This document shows positions 11,622 to 22,795 of a stretch of 64,000 bases of DNA, one piece after another. Below the pieces are notes generated by a model. The model had not been told where the DNA came from and ran no database searches. It saw nothing but the letters and a program-made list of their open reading frames with translations. The stretch spans positions 496,001-560,000 of the forward strand of contig JAVJAP010000028.1 in assembly GCA_034770075.1 (NCBI GenBank), read 5' to 3'. Position 1 is the first letter of the stretch; the number at the start of each line of letters is the position of its first letter. The DNA comes from Aralia elata (taxonomy: Eukaryota > Streptophyta > Magnoliopsida > Apiales > Araliaceae). The position numbers were made by a program, and so were the translations under genes.

Positions 11622-12075
11622 GTTAACGTTCAAATTTATCCGCACGTTCAATCACCGGCTTGGACGTGAACCTGCACAAAAAGAACCACCAGAAAGTATT
11701 TGACGGCTTGGCCGTGGGGGGATACCTCCGACGTGAGAATAAGAACAGGTTTCAAGATGGGTTAACAATGAAGGAGCTAGTATTTAGTAGGTTAGAATGC
11801 GTGTGTGTATTTCTATTGTTAACCTGAATTTATAGTTCAGTTACACAATCTCAATAGGGTTACAATTCCTAATAAGAATTGTATAGAGAGATCCGATTGG
11901 AAACTGTAAATAACATACAAATGTTAGTATTAAATATGATAACTACATGGTACTTTAGTTGGCAAGACAATGACTCAAACCTATTAAACTTAAGAATTTA
12001 TTATGGATACTTAGAATATGACCAGAAATCGAGCCTAATTCGGACGGCCATTATATAAAATACGCAGCACAACAA
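11622..12075 (-). mobile_element. LTR fragment related to the TRIM LTRs at 16599 and 17878
   Basis: Starting GTTAACG, it shares with the TRIM LTRs the order: a CAATCACC phrase, a GGGGGATA.CTCCG phrase, GTGAGAATAAG.ACAGG and AAGATGG.TTAACAATGAAGG-like words, then a TATA-like TTTATAGTTCA. It joins the preceding LTR directly. The far end is not defined and no pair was found. Confidence 0.5.
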
Positions 12076-12361
12076 TATCTACTTCATCAACCAGAGAGAG
12101 TAATCTAGTTACGTCCTGAAATATTTTGCATTGAGTTCAGTTAAATGGATTAGTTAATGTCCATTATATGACAAATATACCCAGTATAAACAAACATAAT
12201 TGATCTACTTGACCATAAGAAACAACAACTATCTTTATTAATTAATACAAAAGTAAAGGGAAAGTAAAGGTCGCCAATTCAGTTTGCAAATTCAAATACT
12301 ACTGCTGCAATAGGCAAAATGATTTCTATGAAAAGATAAAAAGTAAACATGTTATGATGTA
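12076..12361. other. Spacer without recognised features
   Basis: AT-rich sequence with no recognisable coding frame, RNA gene or repeat. Confidence 0.5.
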
Positions 12362-12633
12362 CTTTCGCCGTTACTTTTTATTTGTTTTTTTAGAGAGTAA
12401 AATTTATTTATTTTTATTTATCGTTTGTAGATTTTAAGAATATATTAATGACTTAGTTTAACATATTATCTCTATATTAAATATCAATTTGTTTCTCTTT
12501 TATTTTTTTCAATCAATTTTGATGGGTAATATTGAGATTTTATACTCATTTTGATCAATCAGACAAAACATTAATTGTATTTTTTTTATTTTTGTGTTTT
12601 TCCTAAAACGTCAATTAAAAAAAATGGAGGGAG
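12362..12633. mobile_element. Stowaway-like MITE
   Basis: The element is flanked by TA on both sides. Its right end reads TGGAGGGAG, the complement of the CTCCCTCC Tc1/mariner MITE terminus, and its left end CTTTCGCCGTTACTTTTTAT is a diverged partner. Size (272 bp) and AT content fit. Confidence 0.55.
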
Positions 12634-13361
12634 TATATATTAAGGAAAAAGAAATTCACTTGATGCAGTGCAAATAAGATCAAAAATGAAAAAATAGTAT
12701 ACTCTAGAGAAAAAGATCAAGTGCATGAGAGTTGAGAATAATGATATTAACAAAATTTATTATCAAGATAAAATAGTAATTTAAACGTAAAATTTAATTG
12801 TTTTTCTATTTTTTTATAAATTCACAAACAATAAAAATAACATATAAATTATTCTATTTGTAATCCTACTTAATTATTATTTTCTCTTTCCTATCCTATT
12901 AAAGACGGAGAAACATAAAAGTTAGTTTGAGAAAGTTGAAGGCCATTTTGATTTTGAAAGGAGCTAACAATTTCTATAAACTCAATAGCAACATAACAAA
13001 AATGATATAAAAGTAAAGTAACATTTTTAAATATAATACTTTAATTTTCTTTCATTTTTCTTAATAAACCCCGAAAGAAACTTATAAATTTCTTTTCTCT
13101 ATCAAATTTAAGTTTTCTGCTCTTTCTCTGTTTTATGAACCGCATTCATATATAGATTATTAATAACTCAATTGTTATCTTAAAAGAAGCTCTTGCATTT
13201 TAATTTTACTTTAATTGGAGAAGCTAGTAAATTTTGATCACACAATTATTAATAATTTTTCTTTAATTGGAGAAGCTAGTAAATTTTGTACGTTGGTGTG
13301 TGTTTCTTTTGAGGCGGGGGCGGGAATATCCTGACCCTAAATGAAGCACCGTAGTTCGTAT
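12634..13361. other. AT-rich spacer
   Basis: No gene recognised. A 26-base phrase containing TTTAATTGGAGAAGCTAG occurs twice (13211-13237 and 13262-13288), a local duplication. Confidence 0.6.
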
Positions 13362-14294
13362 GCAGCGGCAAACCAGACCCCTAACTGAGTGGGGTCAAAC
13401 AATTATGATCCTACGGGGGTTCGGGGGCGGCCCCCCCCAGTCAATTTTTTTAGATAATTTTATACTTTTTGACCGATTATATATGTAAAATATGTATTTG
13501 GACAAACAGGATATCCTTAAAACATAAAAGATAAGTCCAGCCCAAGGCCTCCTTTTACACTTCTATGTCAATTACTCTTTAAGGCTTAAACTCTCCTTTA
13601 TTTGTAGAACAAAAATAGGGTAAGAGAAGATTTTTTAGACGTGTGGGACTTTGTTACAATGTGAACTATTGTAAAGCTTTCTATCAAACCATTATCACAA
13701 ACTGTGGTGATCCCACTTGACATGAAAACAAAAAATTAGTACTCCATTCGTTGATAAAAAAATAATACAGATGAAAATTAGTACTCTCTAGTCCCTTCCT
13801 TCATATAAGTATTGAGGAAGAAAATTATATTAATTAATGAATGTTTCATAGGCATGAATTGAATGAAGCAATCATTACTGAGCTAAAGTCTACCCACAAA
13901 TTTATGCTTGTGTTGTGGATGTCATTTGAAGTGGATGTCCATCTCATATCGGATATGAAGTGTTATAACTCTGAGTTCACTAAGTATTTATATGACAGTC
14001 ATTTGTTTTTTATTTATTACTTGGACTTTTGAAGTCCCACATTGTTTAACAATGCAATCTTATTCTACATTTATTTTATAAATGAAAGAGAATTCAAGTA
14101 TAAATTTCAATGGGGTCAAATTACTAAGTTATACCAAAAAAATTTATTACATCATAAGTATAAAAAAAATCAAAAATGAGTGGGGTCAAATTACTAAGTT
14201 ATACCAAAAAAATTTATTACATCATAAGTATAAAAAAAATTAAAAATGAGTGGGGTCAATTGACCCCATATATTGTGCATGGCTTCGCCAATGA
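13362..14294. mobile_element. Possible hAT-like non-autonomous element
   Basis: The left end CAGCGGCAAACCAGACCCC and right end GGCTTCGCCAATG recall the CAGTGGCGGANCC termini of a common plant hAT-like group. Such elements also carry GGGGTCAA and GGGGCGGCCCCCCC-type words near their ends, both seen here (13391, 13424-13440, 14250-14265). I found no clear 8-bp duplication, and no transposase is present. Confidence 0.4.
14113..14252. repeat. Tandem duplication of a 70-bp segment
   Basis: The block starting TGGGGTCAAATTACTAAG and ending AAAAATGAG is present twice back to back with about one mismatch, so the duplication is recent. Confidence 0.9.
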
Positions 14295-16566
14295 GCGGTG
14301 AATTGGGTAAACACTGTTGCTATAAGAAAATCTCCTGATTCAGACATTTGGTTCTTCTTTGTGAGCGCACACACGTGTGTCTATAAATGTATTAGGTTTT
14401 GGGTTTAAGTTTTGACAGCCTATGGTATAGCTCTCTTAAAATCTCTTATAATAACAAGCCTCAATGTTCAATAGTTAAAGCACTATCTTCTTAACCTGAT
14501 GAATATATTGCGGTTGATCCTGGGGCTGGCAATGCATATTAATATTCAGAGGTTGAGATTTCAGGGTTGTGGCAACATTTGTTCAGACGGAATTTTTGGT
14601 ATTAGGAGATGGTTGTCTTGTTGACAATTATAAAGGGAAGGGCCACGGGCGGGTAGGGAGGACGCTGTGAGGTGGAAGGAGCACAATAGTGGTGGTGGAA
14701 TTAATTGTGAAGAGCCCATTAGCATTTTTGAGATCAGTGAGGTTAGAAAGGTTCCTATAGGCTGTAGCAGCTATGCACTAGGAGCTGCAAGATATTGGTA
14801 AATGTCTCATATTGTGAGCTTCTGCTACATTGACCGTGAAGGTCCATTTAAGGAATTTAATCAACCTATGCTAACAAGAAATTTGCTACCTGCTACTTGC
14901 TAGGATCAGTTTGAGATACTTATGGGTGTTGTCTTGACCAATTAAGCATGTCTGTGAGGACCTTTTTGTGTCTATCTTCGTAGGTGGACTAAAGAGGAAA
15001 CAAGGAAGATCATGAAACTTCTAGAGCCGACACAAGCTTACAAGCCTGACTTTTTGAATATAAGGCATCAGTGCCAGCAAGAATGAAATAAAAAAAAAAT
15101 CTTGCTCAATGTCGATGGATGACTAATAACCACCGACTGTGCAGCCATTAGAATGAATTGCTCCTATGCGCCTATGCAAATCACTGATGGTAATGAGGTA
15201 CAATTGTGATGCTACTTATTGCAAATTGGGACTTGGAAATTCTGTAATGTTGGGGTGATATCTCTGACAAGGGTTTGGCCAAGGGTCGATGATAGTCATT
15301 GGTAGGTGGTTATGATGGACAAATTTTGGTAAGTGTTGAAAAGGGGAGACGGAGGAAAGAGTAACTATCAAATTTTGGAGAAATATACTCCTTGAGTTAC
15401 ACTAGGAGTCTAGGGCCTCTTGAAGATACCCCTCATGCATATACCACCCACTTCCTATGAATGCCTACTTTCTCTTTTCCCATAGGTAGTTTTGTTATAG
15501 CTGTTGGGTTGGAATTTTACTCGTTCATATTTGTGGAGACAAAAGCATGTACATGTATGTGAATATTGATGCCAAGAGGATATTTTCCTTTTGGCAAGTA
15601 AGATGGGAAAGGGGTTTATATTCAATATTCAGAAATTGAATTAAGATTCTATTATAATTTGGTTGAATGTAAAATAAAGTTCTCTCTTTGAAGGGAATTT
15701 ATAGGGTTATCCAACTATGTGGCCAATTAGTTATTAATAACTTGAATTATTATTATTTCATAGGACACTATTCTATAGTTGTATGTGTAAAATAACAAAC
15801 TATCCGCAAAATGAATGTGCACTTATTGAGATCAAAACTGTATGTTGATTGTTTAAGTATTATTTTAGAGGACATTACTCTATAACTTTCTGCCATCCAG
15901 CCTAAAACACATGGTTGTTTAATTAGTTCCGGTTCTTCCTTAGATTTTACAAAAATCTAAGTTCTATGTGTGGGATTGGGTTAAATCAAATTAATTTCAC
16001 TTTTCCGTTCATTGCATGGGTCAAGAGTAGAATATATATGTATGTGCGCTCATGCATCTCTAGTATGTATTTAGAGAGAGAGAGAGAGAGGGGGTATGTA
16101 TACATGCAGATTATTTCAGAAAAAAATCTATACACAGAAACAAATGTATATGTATAGAGAGAATAGATATCTAGAGTGTATAGTTACGGAAAGTGGTACT
16201 CTTATTTTGGAATAGAGGGATTATTTTCTTTATACCATTTTAATTTTTTGTAGCAAAGAGAAATTTTAATTGGATCATTGTTTTGTTGGATCGGTATCAT
16301 GATCAATCACATGATGGAGGAGATCATGATCCATATTCATTTATAGTGGACTGGAGCTATCCAAGCCTGCCATTAACAGACCTAGCTGTAACTGAGTAAT
16401 GGGAGTTGTACTCTGCTGTGGCCATCTTTCAGAATTCCAGGTATAACCAACCCTTGTGACACCACGTATTAAACTACCTCAATTAGGGGAAACCATATGT
16501 GTAGTTAATGGTTACTAGTTACTTGTCCCGTAACTGTGCTTATTGAGCTATCTTTGTTCAGTTACA
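14295..16566. other. Spacer without recognised gene
   Basis: An open stretch without a start codon lies at about 14655-14800 on the plus strand (begins REDAVRWKEH) but matches nothing I know. A (GA)n run sits at 16074-16090. The end of the segment may hold upstream parts of the F-box gene, because a CAG acceptor-like site at 16564-16566 is followed by a frame that continues beyond the TRIM insertion. Confidence 0.4.
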
Positions 16567-16598
16567 GGAAAGCGGAACCTACTTTGAATCTTTGGACC

Positions 16599-17063
16599 TG
16601 TTAACGCCAAGATTCGTCCACGCGCCTCAATCACCAAGAGCGCGTCAATGCTGCACAGAAACGAGATCACACTCAGAGTTCCGGGCGGTTTTGCCGCCGG
16701 GGGATAGCTCCGGTGTGTGAATAAGTACAGGCTGAACAAGATGTATAACAATGGAGGTATATTACTCTCGTACTGTAAAATGTTGATTACCTGTGAAATG
16801 AGATCTGAGCTTTGTATTTATAGTGTTCACCCGGCTGACGTCACGCCTTTGGGAACAACAATTTGATGATATCGAATTATGTACTCACATATACTCCAGT
16901 TGCTCAATCTATCCCCCACGTGAAGATGTCCCCTCTCTGCAAACCACCGCCTCCCATATCATCTGGGCCTAATAATTCTTCCTCCGACCCAACATCTTAT
17001 GTGACCCAATAAATAATATCCCAGCCCTTATAGTATTTGGGCCTAATAAAACACACCCTAACA
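16599..17063 (-). repeat. 3' LTR of the TRIM element
   Basis: 465 bp; differs from the 5' LTR at only a handful of positions by eye, so the insertion is recent. It contains a TATA box, CTATAAATAC on the minus strand, near 16813-16823. Confidence 0.92.
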
Positions 17064-17136
17064 TTGCCCCCAGTCTTTTGTTTTAATGGAACATTTAATC
17101 GGAAGAGTACATCACTAAAAAGTCCAAGAATCAATT

Positions 17137-17460
17137 GTTGGGAACGACGCCGAGCCTGTTCCTGATCAGCACCACCGCCTGATCGATTTATTGGGAACGA
17201 CTCGAAGGCCTGTTCCTGATCGGCACCACCGCCTGATCGATTTATTGGGAACGGCTCGAAGGCATGTTCCTGATCGGCACCACCGCCTGATCGATTTATT
17301 GGGAACGACTCGAAGGCCTGCTCCTGATCGGCACCACCGCCTGATCAATTTATTGGGAACGGCTTGAAGGCCTGTTCCTAATCGGCACCACCGCCTGACC
17401 AATTTATTGGGAACGACTCGAAGGCATGTTCCTGATCGATTTGGATAGCTTCGGGAAGCA
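17137..17460 (-). repeat. 54-bp tandem repeat in the TRIM interior, open reading frame on the minus strand
   Basis: Six copies of a unit starting TTGGGAACGACTCGAAGG and ending CCTGATCGATTTA. Because 54 is divisible by three, one minus-strand frame stays open through the array (frame 17591-17166, 141 codons) and encodes an 18-residue repeat containing VVPNKSIRRWCRSGTGLR. No known domain is recognised, and the frame may be a by-product of the repeat length. Confidence 0.85.
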
Positions 17461-17877
17461 TATAAAAAATTGCCATTGGCTCGTGACAGTGGGTCCACAC
17501 GAGTTATTATCACTTGCGTGGCGACTAGCTTTGCCGAAGTGGAATCTACGCCGAATCCGAGATAGTCTAGTGCCGAACAGTCTGGAAGCACTCCTCCAAG
17601 TCATCCAAATGGTCTCTAACAGACGCGTTTTTCCGTGATTGAGGCGCGTGGACGAATCTTGACGTTAACAGTATTAATTGAAATAAACTAAAAAATAAAA
17701 ATAAAAATAATAACAATAATATATGTGTAGGTCAAAAATACTTAGTATTAACATAAATATCCTTCAAATAATTCTCTATTTAAAAATATAAAATCAATTT
17801 TAACTTTTTAAAATTAATTTAAGATAAATTTTTTGTTTCCAATTTCAAAGCCGATCTAACCCTCCTTCTAGCGCCAA

Positions 17878-18343
17878 TGTTAACGCTAAGATTCGTCCAC
17901 GCGCCTCAATCACCAAGAGCGCGTCAATGCTGCACAGAAACGAGATCACACTCAGAGTTCCGGGCGGTTTTGCCGCCGGGGGATAGCTCCGGTGTGTGAA
18001 TAAGTACAGGCTGAACAAGATGTATAACAATAGAGGTATATTACTCTCGTACTGTAAAATGTTGATTACCTGTGAAATGAGATCTGAGCCTTGTATTTAT
18101 AGTGTTCACCCGGCTGACGTCACGCCTTTGGGAACAGCAATTTGATGATATCGAATTATGTACTGACATATACTCCAGTTGCTCAATCTATCCCCCACGT
18201 GAAGATGTCCCCTCTCTGCAAACCACCGCCTCCCATATCATCTGGGCCTAATAATTCTTCCTCCGACCCAACATCTTATGTGACCCAAAAAATAATATCC
18301 CAGCCCTTTAGAGTATTTGGGCCTAATAAAACACACCATAACA
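17878..18343 (-). repeat. 5' LTR of the TRIM element
   Basis: 466 bp, TGTTA...TAACA ends, followed by the target duplication GGACC; next to it on the left lies the primer-binding region. Confidence 0.92.
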
Positions 18344-19418
18344 GGACCGTTGTCCAAAATGCTGCCCAGCTTCTGTCACTCAACTTGTTATGCTTCGCGG
18401 AGGTATGGTTCTAAGATTCTTTTCTTGTAAGGGAATTTAATTTGAGGGACTTGTTAGTGATGATCTTAAAAACTTTGTGCTCCAGGAATCCCAACTCCTT
18501 CTTCCTCTGTTTTGCGTACTTGTAGAGGAGAGGGCTATCAGCTCCAAGTGCCTGCAATTGAGGGTAGCAGAATAAGTGAAGGAAAGTGGTCTCTGCTTCC
18601 CGCGATCCTTTTAAGAATGATTAAGGACAAGTTAGATGTTTTTGATGATATACGACTATCTGTGGTTTGTTGCGGTTGGTGGGATGCATCTGCAATTTAT
18701 CCAAACAAAAGGCAATCTGTTGGGATGGGATGCCATGGATCATGCTATATGTTGACCTAAGAAGCAGTGTAAGGGAGTTTATTTGCATTACAAGAAAGAA
18801 GAGATTTATGGTTGACCTACCCGAGTTGATGTACTCTATAGTCCTAGCCTCAAAACAAGGATGGCTTCTTATGAGATCAACAAAGTTATCCATGTTCTTG
18901 ATAAACCCCGTTACAAAGGATATAATCAAGATGCCCCATGTAGAACGATTGGATCACCCATATGTTGCTTCCTTTTCCACCACCTATGAGGGATATCCTC
19001 GATGTGTGGTCTTGTGGCTCTATACACGTATTAATGATGAAGTTACCATTATAACTGCGTACCCTGGTGATCGAGTATGGACTGAGCATTCCTATATATG
19101 TACAGCGGCGAGAATTCTATTGCGTCGAACCAATTTTGGTAATTATTGGTGAACATGTCTACTGCTTTGTTACTGAAGGTTGTTGGGGGGTTGTATTAAA
19201 TATGGATAGTAAATTGCGGGAAGAATTATCTATGGATGTGGGTGAACCGGGAAGTTGTTGGCTTGTGTGCATGGCGGAATTTGAAGGGAAATTAATACAA
19301 CTTCATAGTCAGAACCACGCCTTATTCTCTGCTGAATTTCGCTTTTTTGGGTACAATGACAGTGAATCTACCTGAGAAAAGTTGAATAATGATGATGTCA
19401 ACAATGCACGTTGGTTCC
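18344..19418 (+). pseudogene. F-box protein of the KIB/DUF295 type, N-terminal and middle part, disrupted
   Basis: F-box proteins link substrates to SCF ubiquitin ligases. A frame around 18500-18710 gives KWSLLPAILLRMIKDKLDVF and then DDIRLSVVCCGWWDASA, a good F-box (LP..LL..I...L...D..R...VC..W). About 30 residues on, after a frameshift near 18720, the DUF295 part follows with LPELMYSIVLASKQGWLLM and FLINPVTKDIIKMP. Another shift near 19110 leads to IIGEHVYCFVTEGCWGVV. A TGA at about 19373 replaces the Trp expected before EKLNNDD. At 19418 the gene stops at an inserted LTR; the rest lies at 31556. The TRIM at 16599-18343 sits just upstream, inside what may be another exon: joining 16567-16598 across the TSD leaves an open frame that reaches a GGAG|GTATGG donor at about 18402. 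The gene is non-functional as it stands. Confidence 0.75.
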
Positions 19419-20074
19419 TGTTAAAAGTAATTTATGTAATAGAATGAATAAGGAGAATAAGGAAGACCGAATAGCAATAATATTGCTTTAGTATATTATT
19501 ACTTTCATAGCTTTTGCAAGAGAGAACAATCCTATTTATGGAAGAGGATCCTCTCCATTTGGGATCCTCTCCATTTCCATCAAGTTCACTAATTTTTGAT
19601 AATAATGATTTTGTTAGTAATGATCCAAATATGTTAATAAATAGTTAATGATATTAAGATCAATCCTAAAAGAAAAATTAATAATCCGACACTTTTTCAC
19701 TGTTAAAAGTCTAAAAGAATTTTCACCGCTGAAATCTTAATATCATTAACTATCTATTAACATATTTGGATCATTACTAACAAAATCATTATTATCAAAA
19801 ATTAGTGAACTTGATGGAAATGGAGAGGATCCTATTCCCCTATTTATAGGATACAAGAGGACAAATATAAGAAAATAACATTAAACAAATACAAGGAAAT
19901 AGAAGGGGGTTGCCCATGCTCCACTAGCTACTGAGTTGCACATGCTCAAGTAACCGTTGAGCTCTCATTGAGCTTCTCATAAGAATGACTTAATGCCCAT
20001 CCTCCACTATGTTGATATGCTGCCCATGTTCCACTAGGCAGCCCATGTGCCCATTCTCAGTATGTTTGTCTTCA
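19419..20074 (-). repeat. 3' LTR of the outer copia-type element (split by a MITE)
   Basis: Without the 299-bp MITE and one copy of its 9-bp duplication the LTR is about 348 bp. It has TG...CA ends and is directly followed by the polypurine tract complement. Confidence 0.75.
19540..19838. mobile_element. Mutator-type MITE with roughly 110-bp inverted arms
   Basis: Ends GGAAGAGGATCC and the complement of GGAATAGGATCC. The arms match for about 110 bases almost perfectly (shared ATTTTTGATAATAATGATTT). The nine bases CCTATTTAT occur at 19531-19539 and again at 19839-19847, a target duplication of MULE length. It lies inside an LTR, and removing it restores a continuous CCTATTTATAGG. Confidence 0.92.
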
Positions 20075-20566
20075 CCCCCCTCAAAAGTAACGGTAATGGA
20101 ATGGAGGTTAAGCTTGGAGCACAAGAATAGAAATCGGTACAAGATGACAGTTAGCATGGACAAGAGCGAGACATTGAGGGGGTGGTGGGAGGAGGAGATG
20201 AGGTTGAAGAAGGACTCAAGGAAGACAGAACACACACAGTACACTATATCAGTGTGTGAGAGAGAAAAGCTAGTAGAAAATACAAAAGAAGAAAGAGAAA
20301 ATGGTGAAGTGGAAGTTGCAGTCGAGGGTGCTGTCGATTTTTTTTATTAATAGCAATAATTGCAAGGGAGAAGAAGAAGTGGGAAGACATCGTTGGGAGA
20401 AGAAGAAACATTATTTCTGAGAGGAAGAGAAAAGAAGTGGGAGACCACATTTGGGAGAAGAAAAGGAGGAAAAAAGAAAAGAAAAAAAAAGTTGTTCTGG
20501 ATTTGTTTTTGTTAGTGGAAAGATAGTGGGTTAGGCAGAGAATGGTGAAATAGAAGTAGTAGTAGA
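20075..20566. other. Interior of the outer copia-type element, 3' part
   Basis: Purine-rich on the plus strand. A plus-strand open frame (20009-20350) contains LEHKNRNRYKMTVSMDKSE but shows no known domain and runs against the element's sense. I do not call it a gene. Confidence 0.45.
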
Positions 20567-21208
20567 TGTTGGGAATTACAACATCTCACGATATAGAGAA
20601 ATAGAAAATTGAGAATATAAAACACAATCACACAACACAAGAATTATAGTGGAAACTCCAAAATAGAAGAAAAATCACTTTCGTTGTCAAAGACAACCAG
20701 AGAAAAATTTACTATGTGAATAATATTACAATCACTCACACTCTCAGAAATTTCCTTTTTCATCCACTCAAGAAAGATAATTCTTCCCAAGAAAATTTTT
20801 CCACACAAAATTCTCTTAACACTTGGATACCTCTTATCTCTGTACCTTGGATAGCTTTCAGATGGATTCCATCACCCTCCTTATCTCTTATCCTCTCGGA
20901 TGGAGGAGTAGCTTATTCCATTCCATGTTAGATGAGTTCATATGTTAGCAACATATATAGGAGAAAAGCTATACCCGTATGCCTCTAACTTGCTACACAA
21001 AAGGCAAAAAAAAATTCCTTTTTTTCCTAGCTAACCCACTAACACACTTGCCACCTAACATTCCACCAATTTGCACATGCATCTTCCTTTTCCTGTGAAG
21101 GACATTCCCCCACCAATCTACACATGCACATGGAAATGTGGTGGTCACCAAACACATGTCATTGTCCCGTTTTTCATGCATTATTTAATTTTAACCAATA
21201 TCATAACA
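20567..21208 (-). repeat. 3' LTR of the chimeric copia element
   Basis: Matches 24357-24999 with few differences. It is followed by AACTCCACCTTGG, the complement of the polypurine tract. Confidence 0.93.
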
Positions 21209-21234
21209 AACTCCACCTTGGTTAAAATAAAATA

Positions 21235-21520
21235 ATCACCATAGCTTTTGCTATCACCGTCTTCACCAACAGTCATAATTTTCGGTATAGAGAATTATCA
21301 TACTCCACCATAAAGAGTAAACCTTCACTCAAAATCAACCATTCTAAGATTTTCCATAGTTTTCGCTATCACTGTCTGTACCAAAAGTCATAATTCTCAA
21401 TATAGAAAATTATCATACTCCATTATAAAGAGTATACCTCCACTCAGAATCAACCATTCTAAGATTTCATGTTTACACATACACCACTTAGAATCAACCA
21501 TTCTAAGATTTCATGTCGAA
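21235..21520. repeat. Tandem repeat of about 118 bp in the copia interior
   Basis: Two diverged copies start CCATAGCTTTTGCTATCAC and CCATAGTTTTCGCTATCAC and end AATCAACCATTCTAAGATTT. A third, partial copy of the last 30 bases follows at 21487-21514. Confidence 0.85.
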
Positions 21521-21699
21521 CGAATTTGCTGTATTCTACGTTGGCTTTCCCGAAAGTACATCAGCCATCGACATCACCACACACCTTGCATCAATGTCAA
21601 CTAATGTCCGTGTGCAAAAAACCCGCTAGTAGTAACACATCCTCTTTCATGAAAACTTTGGATACTAGCGGCATGCCATGAGGATCCGTTCATACTGAA

Positions 21700-21801
21700 C
21701 GCATTGTGTAACTTAGATTGAATCAACACATCTTTGACTTGACTTTGCCACAAGCCAAAAAACAATTCTCCCATCGAATTTCTCTATATCGATTTTTATG
21801 C
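21700..21801 (-). pseudogene. Start of a copia gag (remnant)
   Basis: On the minus strand from the ATG at 21801, MSGIKIDIEKFDGRIVFWL can be read, the usual start of a copia gag (MSGIK.EVEKF.G...F..W). It lies just inside the primer-binding site at 21861-21872, exactly where gag of the element owning LTR 21875-22510 should begin. The frame is soon interrupted, and the rest is non-coding up to the outer LTR. Confidence 0.6.
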
Positions 21802-21874
21802 CAGACATTTTTCTTTAAACGGATTGTACCCGTTGGAGACACCAACGACGTGAACCAAAAGCTTTGATACCAAT

Positions 21875-22510
21875 TGTTGGGAAAAATCACCTCCCAAATA
21901 CTGTTGTCTTTGATAAATTAAATGGCCAAAAATATTAGTACATGCCAAACAGATTAAATTTGCAGTTCCACCAAAATAATAACCACTGCAGGAAATGATG
22001 AGTATAGATAACCAATCACGAGACACCAAGATTTTTAACGTGGAAAACCCTCTATAACTAAGACGTAAAAACCACGGGACAATCTCCGAAAAAATCCACT
22101 AGAATAAACTGAGAGAATACAAAGATATCTTAATTTGAGTACACACTCAAATTACCTCACCACAATAACTATGTAATGAAACCTAAACAAAATATCTATT
22201 TGTTTGATCTTACTTTCTCTTTGTTTTTCTAAAGCTTTTGCAGAAGCTTTCTCTCTTTTCTTTTCCTCTTGGATGTTATCTCTATGATCACTCTTTTTCT
22301 TCTTACTCTGATGGTGTAATATGCACATTCTGCAACCTTATATTTATAGCCTAAGAAAAGCCAAATGCTCTTCTCTCTCTTCTATGTATTACTGCTAAAA
22401 ACACGGAATGTTCCCCACTCCCTTTTTCATGCCAAAAACATTCCCCATGTTTTATGCCAAAAGCATGACCCATGTTTTATGGGTGAGGACCACCACCATG
22501 GAAACCAACA
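21875..22510 (-). repeat. Second-type copia LTR inside the chimeric element
   Basis: 636 bp from TGTTGGGAAAAATCACC to GGAAACCAACA. Left of it is GCTTTGATACCA, the complement of a TGGTATCAAAGC primer-binding site; right of it is ATCTCCCCCTCCGAG, the complement of a polypurine tract. So the same LTR is the 5' LTR of the DNA to its left and the 3' LTR of the DNA to its right. Confidence 0.82.
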
Positions 22511-22599
22511 ATCTCCCCCTCCGAGCCAATAAGAGAGTATTTTCTGTGACCCCGTCACTTGGAGTCGATTCCTGTGTCAAATCCAACTCTTGGAGAAAC

Positions 22600-22795
22600 C
22601 ACAACATTTCGTTGTCAACTCAGTAATAGACTAAACAACCAACTTCTGCAACTTGGACTGTCATAACACAGCTCCACAGCTCCCCCTGCAAAAGTAAACA
22701 AATACCCTGAAGTAGACTTCTTCTCTTCGAAAACTGTCATGTCTGCTTCTATATAACCTTCCAAGACTGAATTTGCGCGCTAAACCATAGCTCCC
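22600..22795 (-). pseudogene. Copia RNase H and 3' end, remnant
   Basis: The minus strand reads EGYIEADMTVFEEKKSTSGY followed by LFTFAGGAV. This is the conserved ADMAGD...KSTSGYLFTFAGGAVSW part of copia RNase H, with missing residues and shifts. It directly precedes the polypurine tract, its normal position. Confidence 0.7.

Larger units (their letters stand above)
16599..18343 (-). mobile_element. Complete TRIM-type LTR retrotransposon (1.75 kb)
   Basis: Two nearly identical LTRs (16599-17063 and 17878-18343) with TGTTA...TAACA ends flank 814 bases of internal sequence. The five bases GGACC stand on both sides (16594-16598, 18344-18348). Element sense is minus: next to the right LTR lies the complement of TTGGCGCTAGAAGGAGG, the probable primer-binding region, and next to the left LTR the complement of a purine tract (17064-17080). 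The same boundary phrase (GCGTTAACA then TTGGC.CTAGAA) occurs in the gag-bearing element at 59024, so this is probably its non-autonomous partner. It encodes no gag, protease or polymerase. It sits in the F-box gene. Confidence 0.92.

Noticed and set aside
17404..17638. Frames of 66-70 codons on both strands next to the TRIM array
   Set aside because: Shadows of the repeat; the only frame worth noting is the 141-codon one, already listed with reserve.
20009..20450. 113-codon plus-strand frame and 68-codon minus frame in the outer copia-type element
   Set aside because: Purine-rich low-complexity sequence, opposite to or outside the expected gag position, no recognisable domain.
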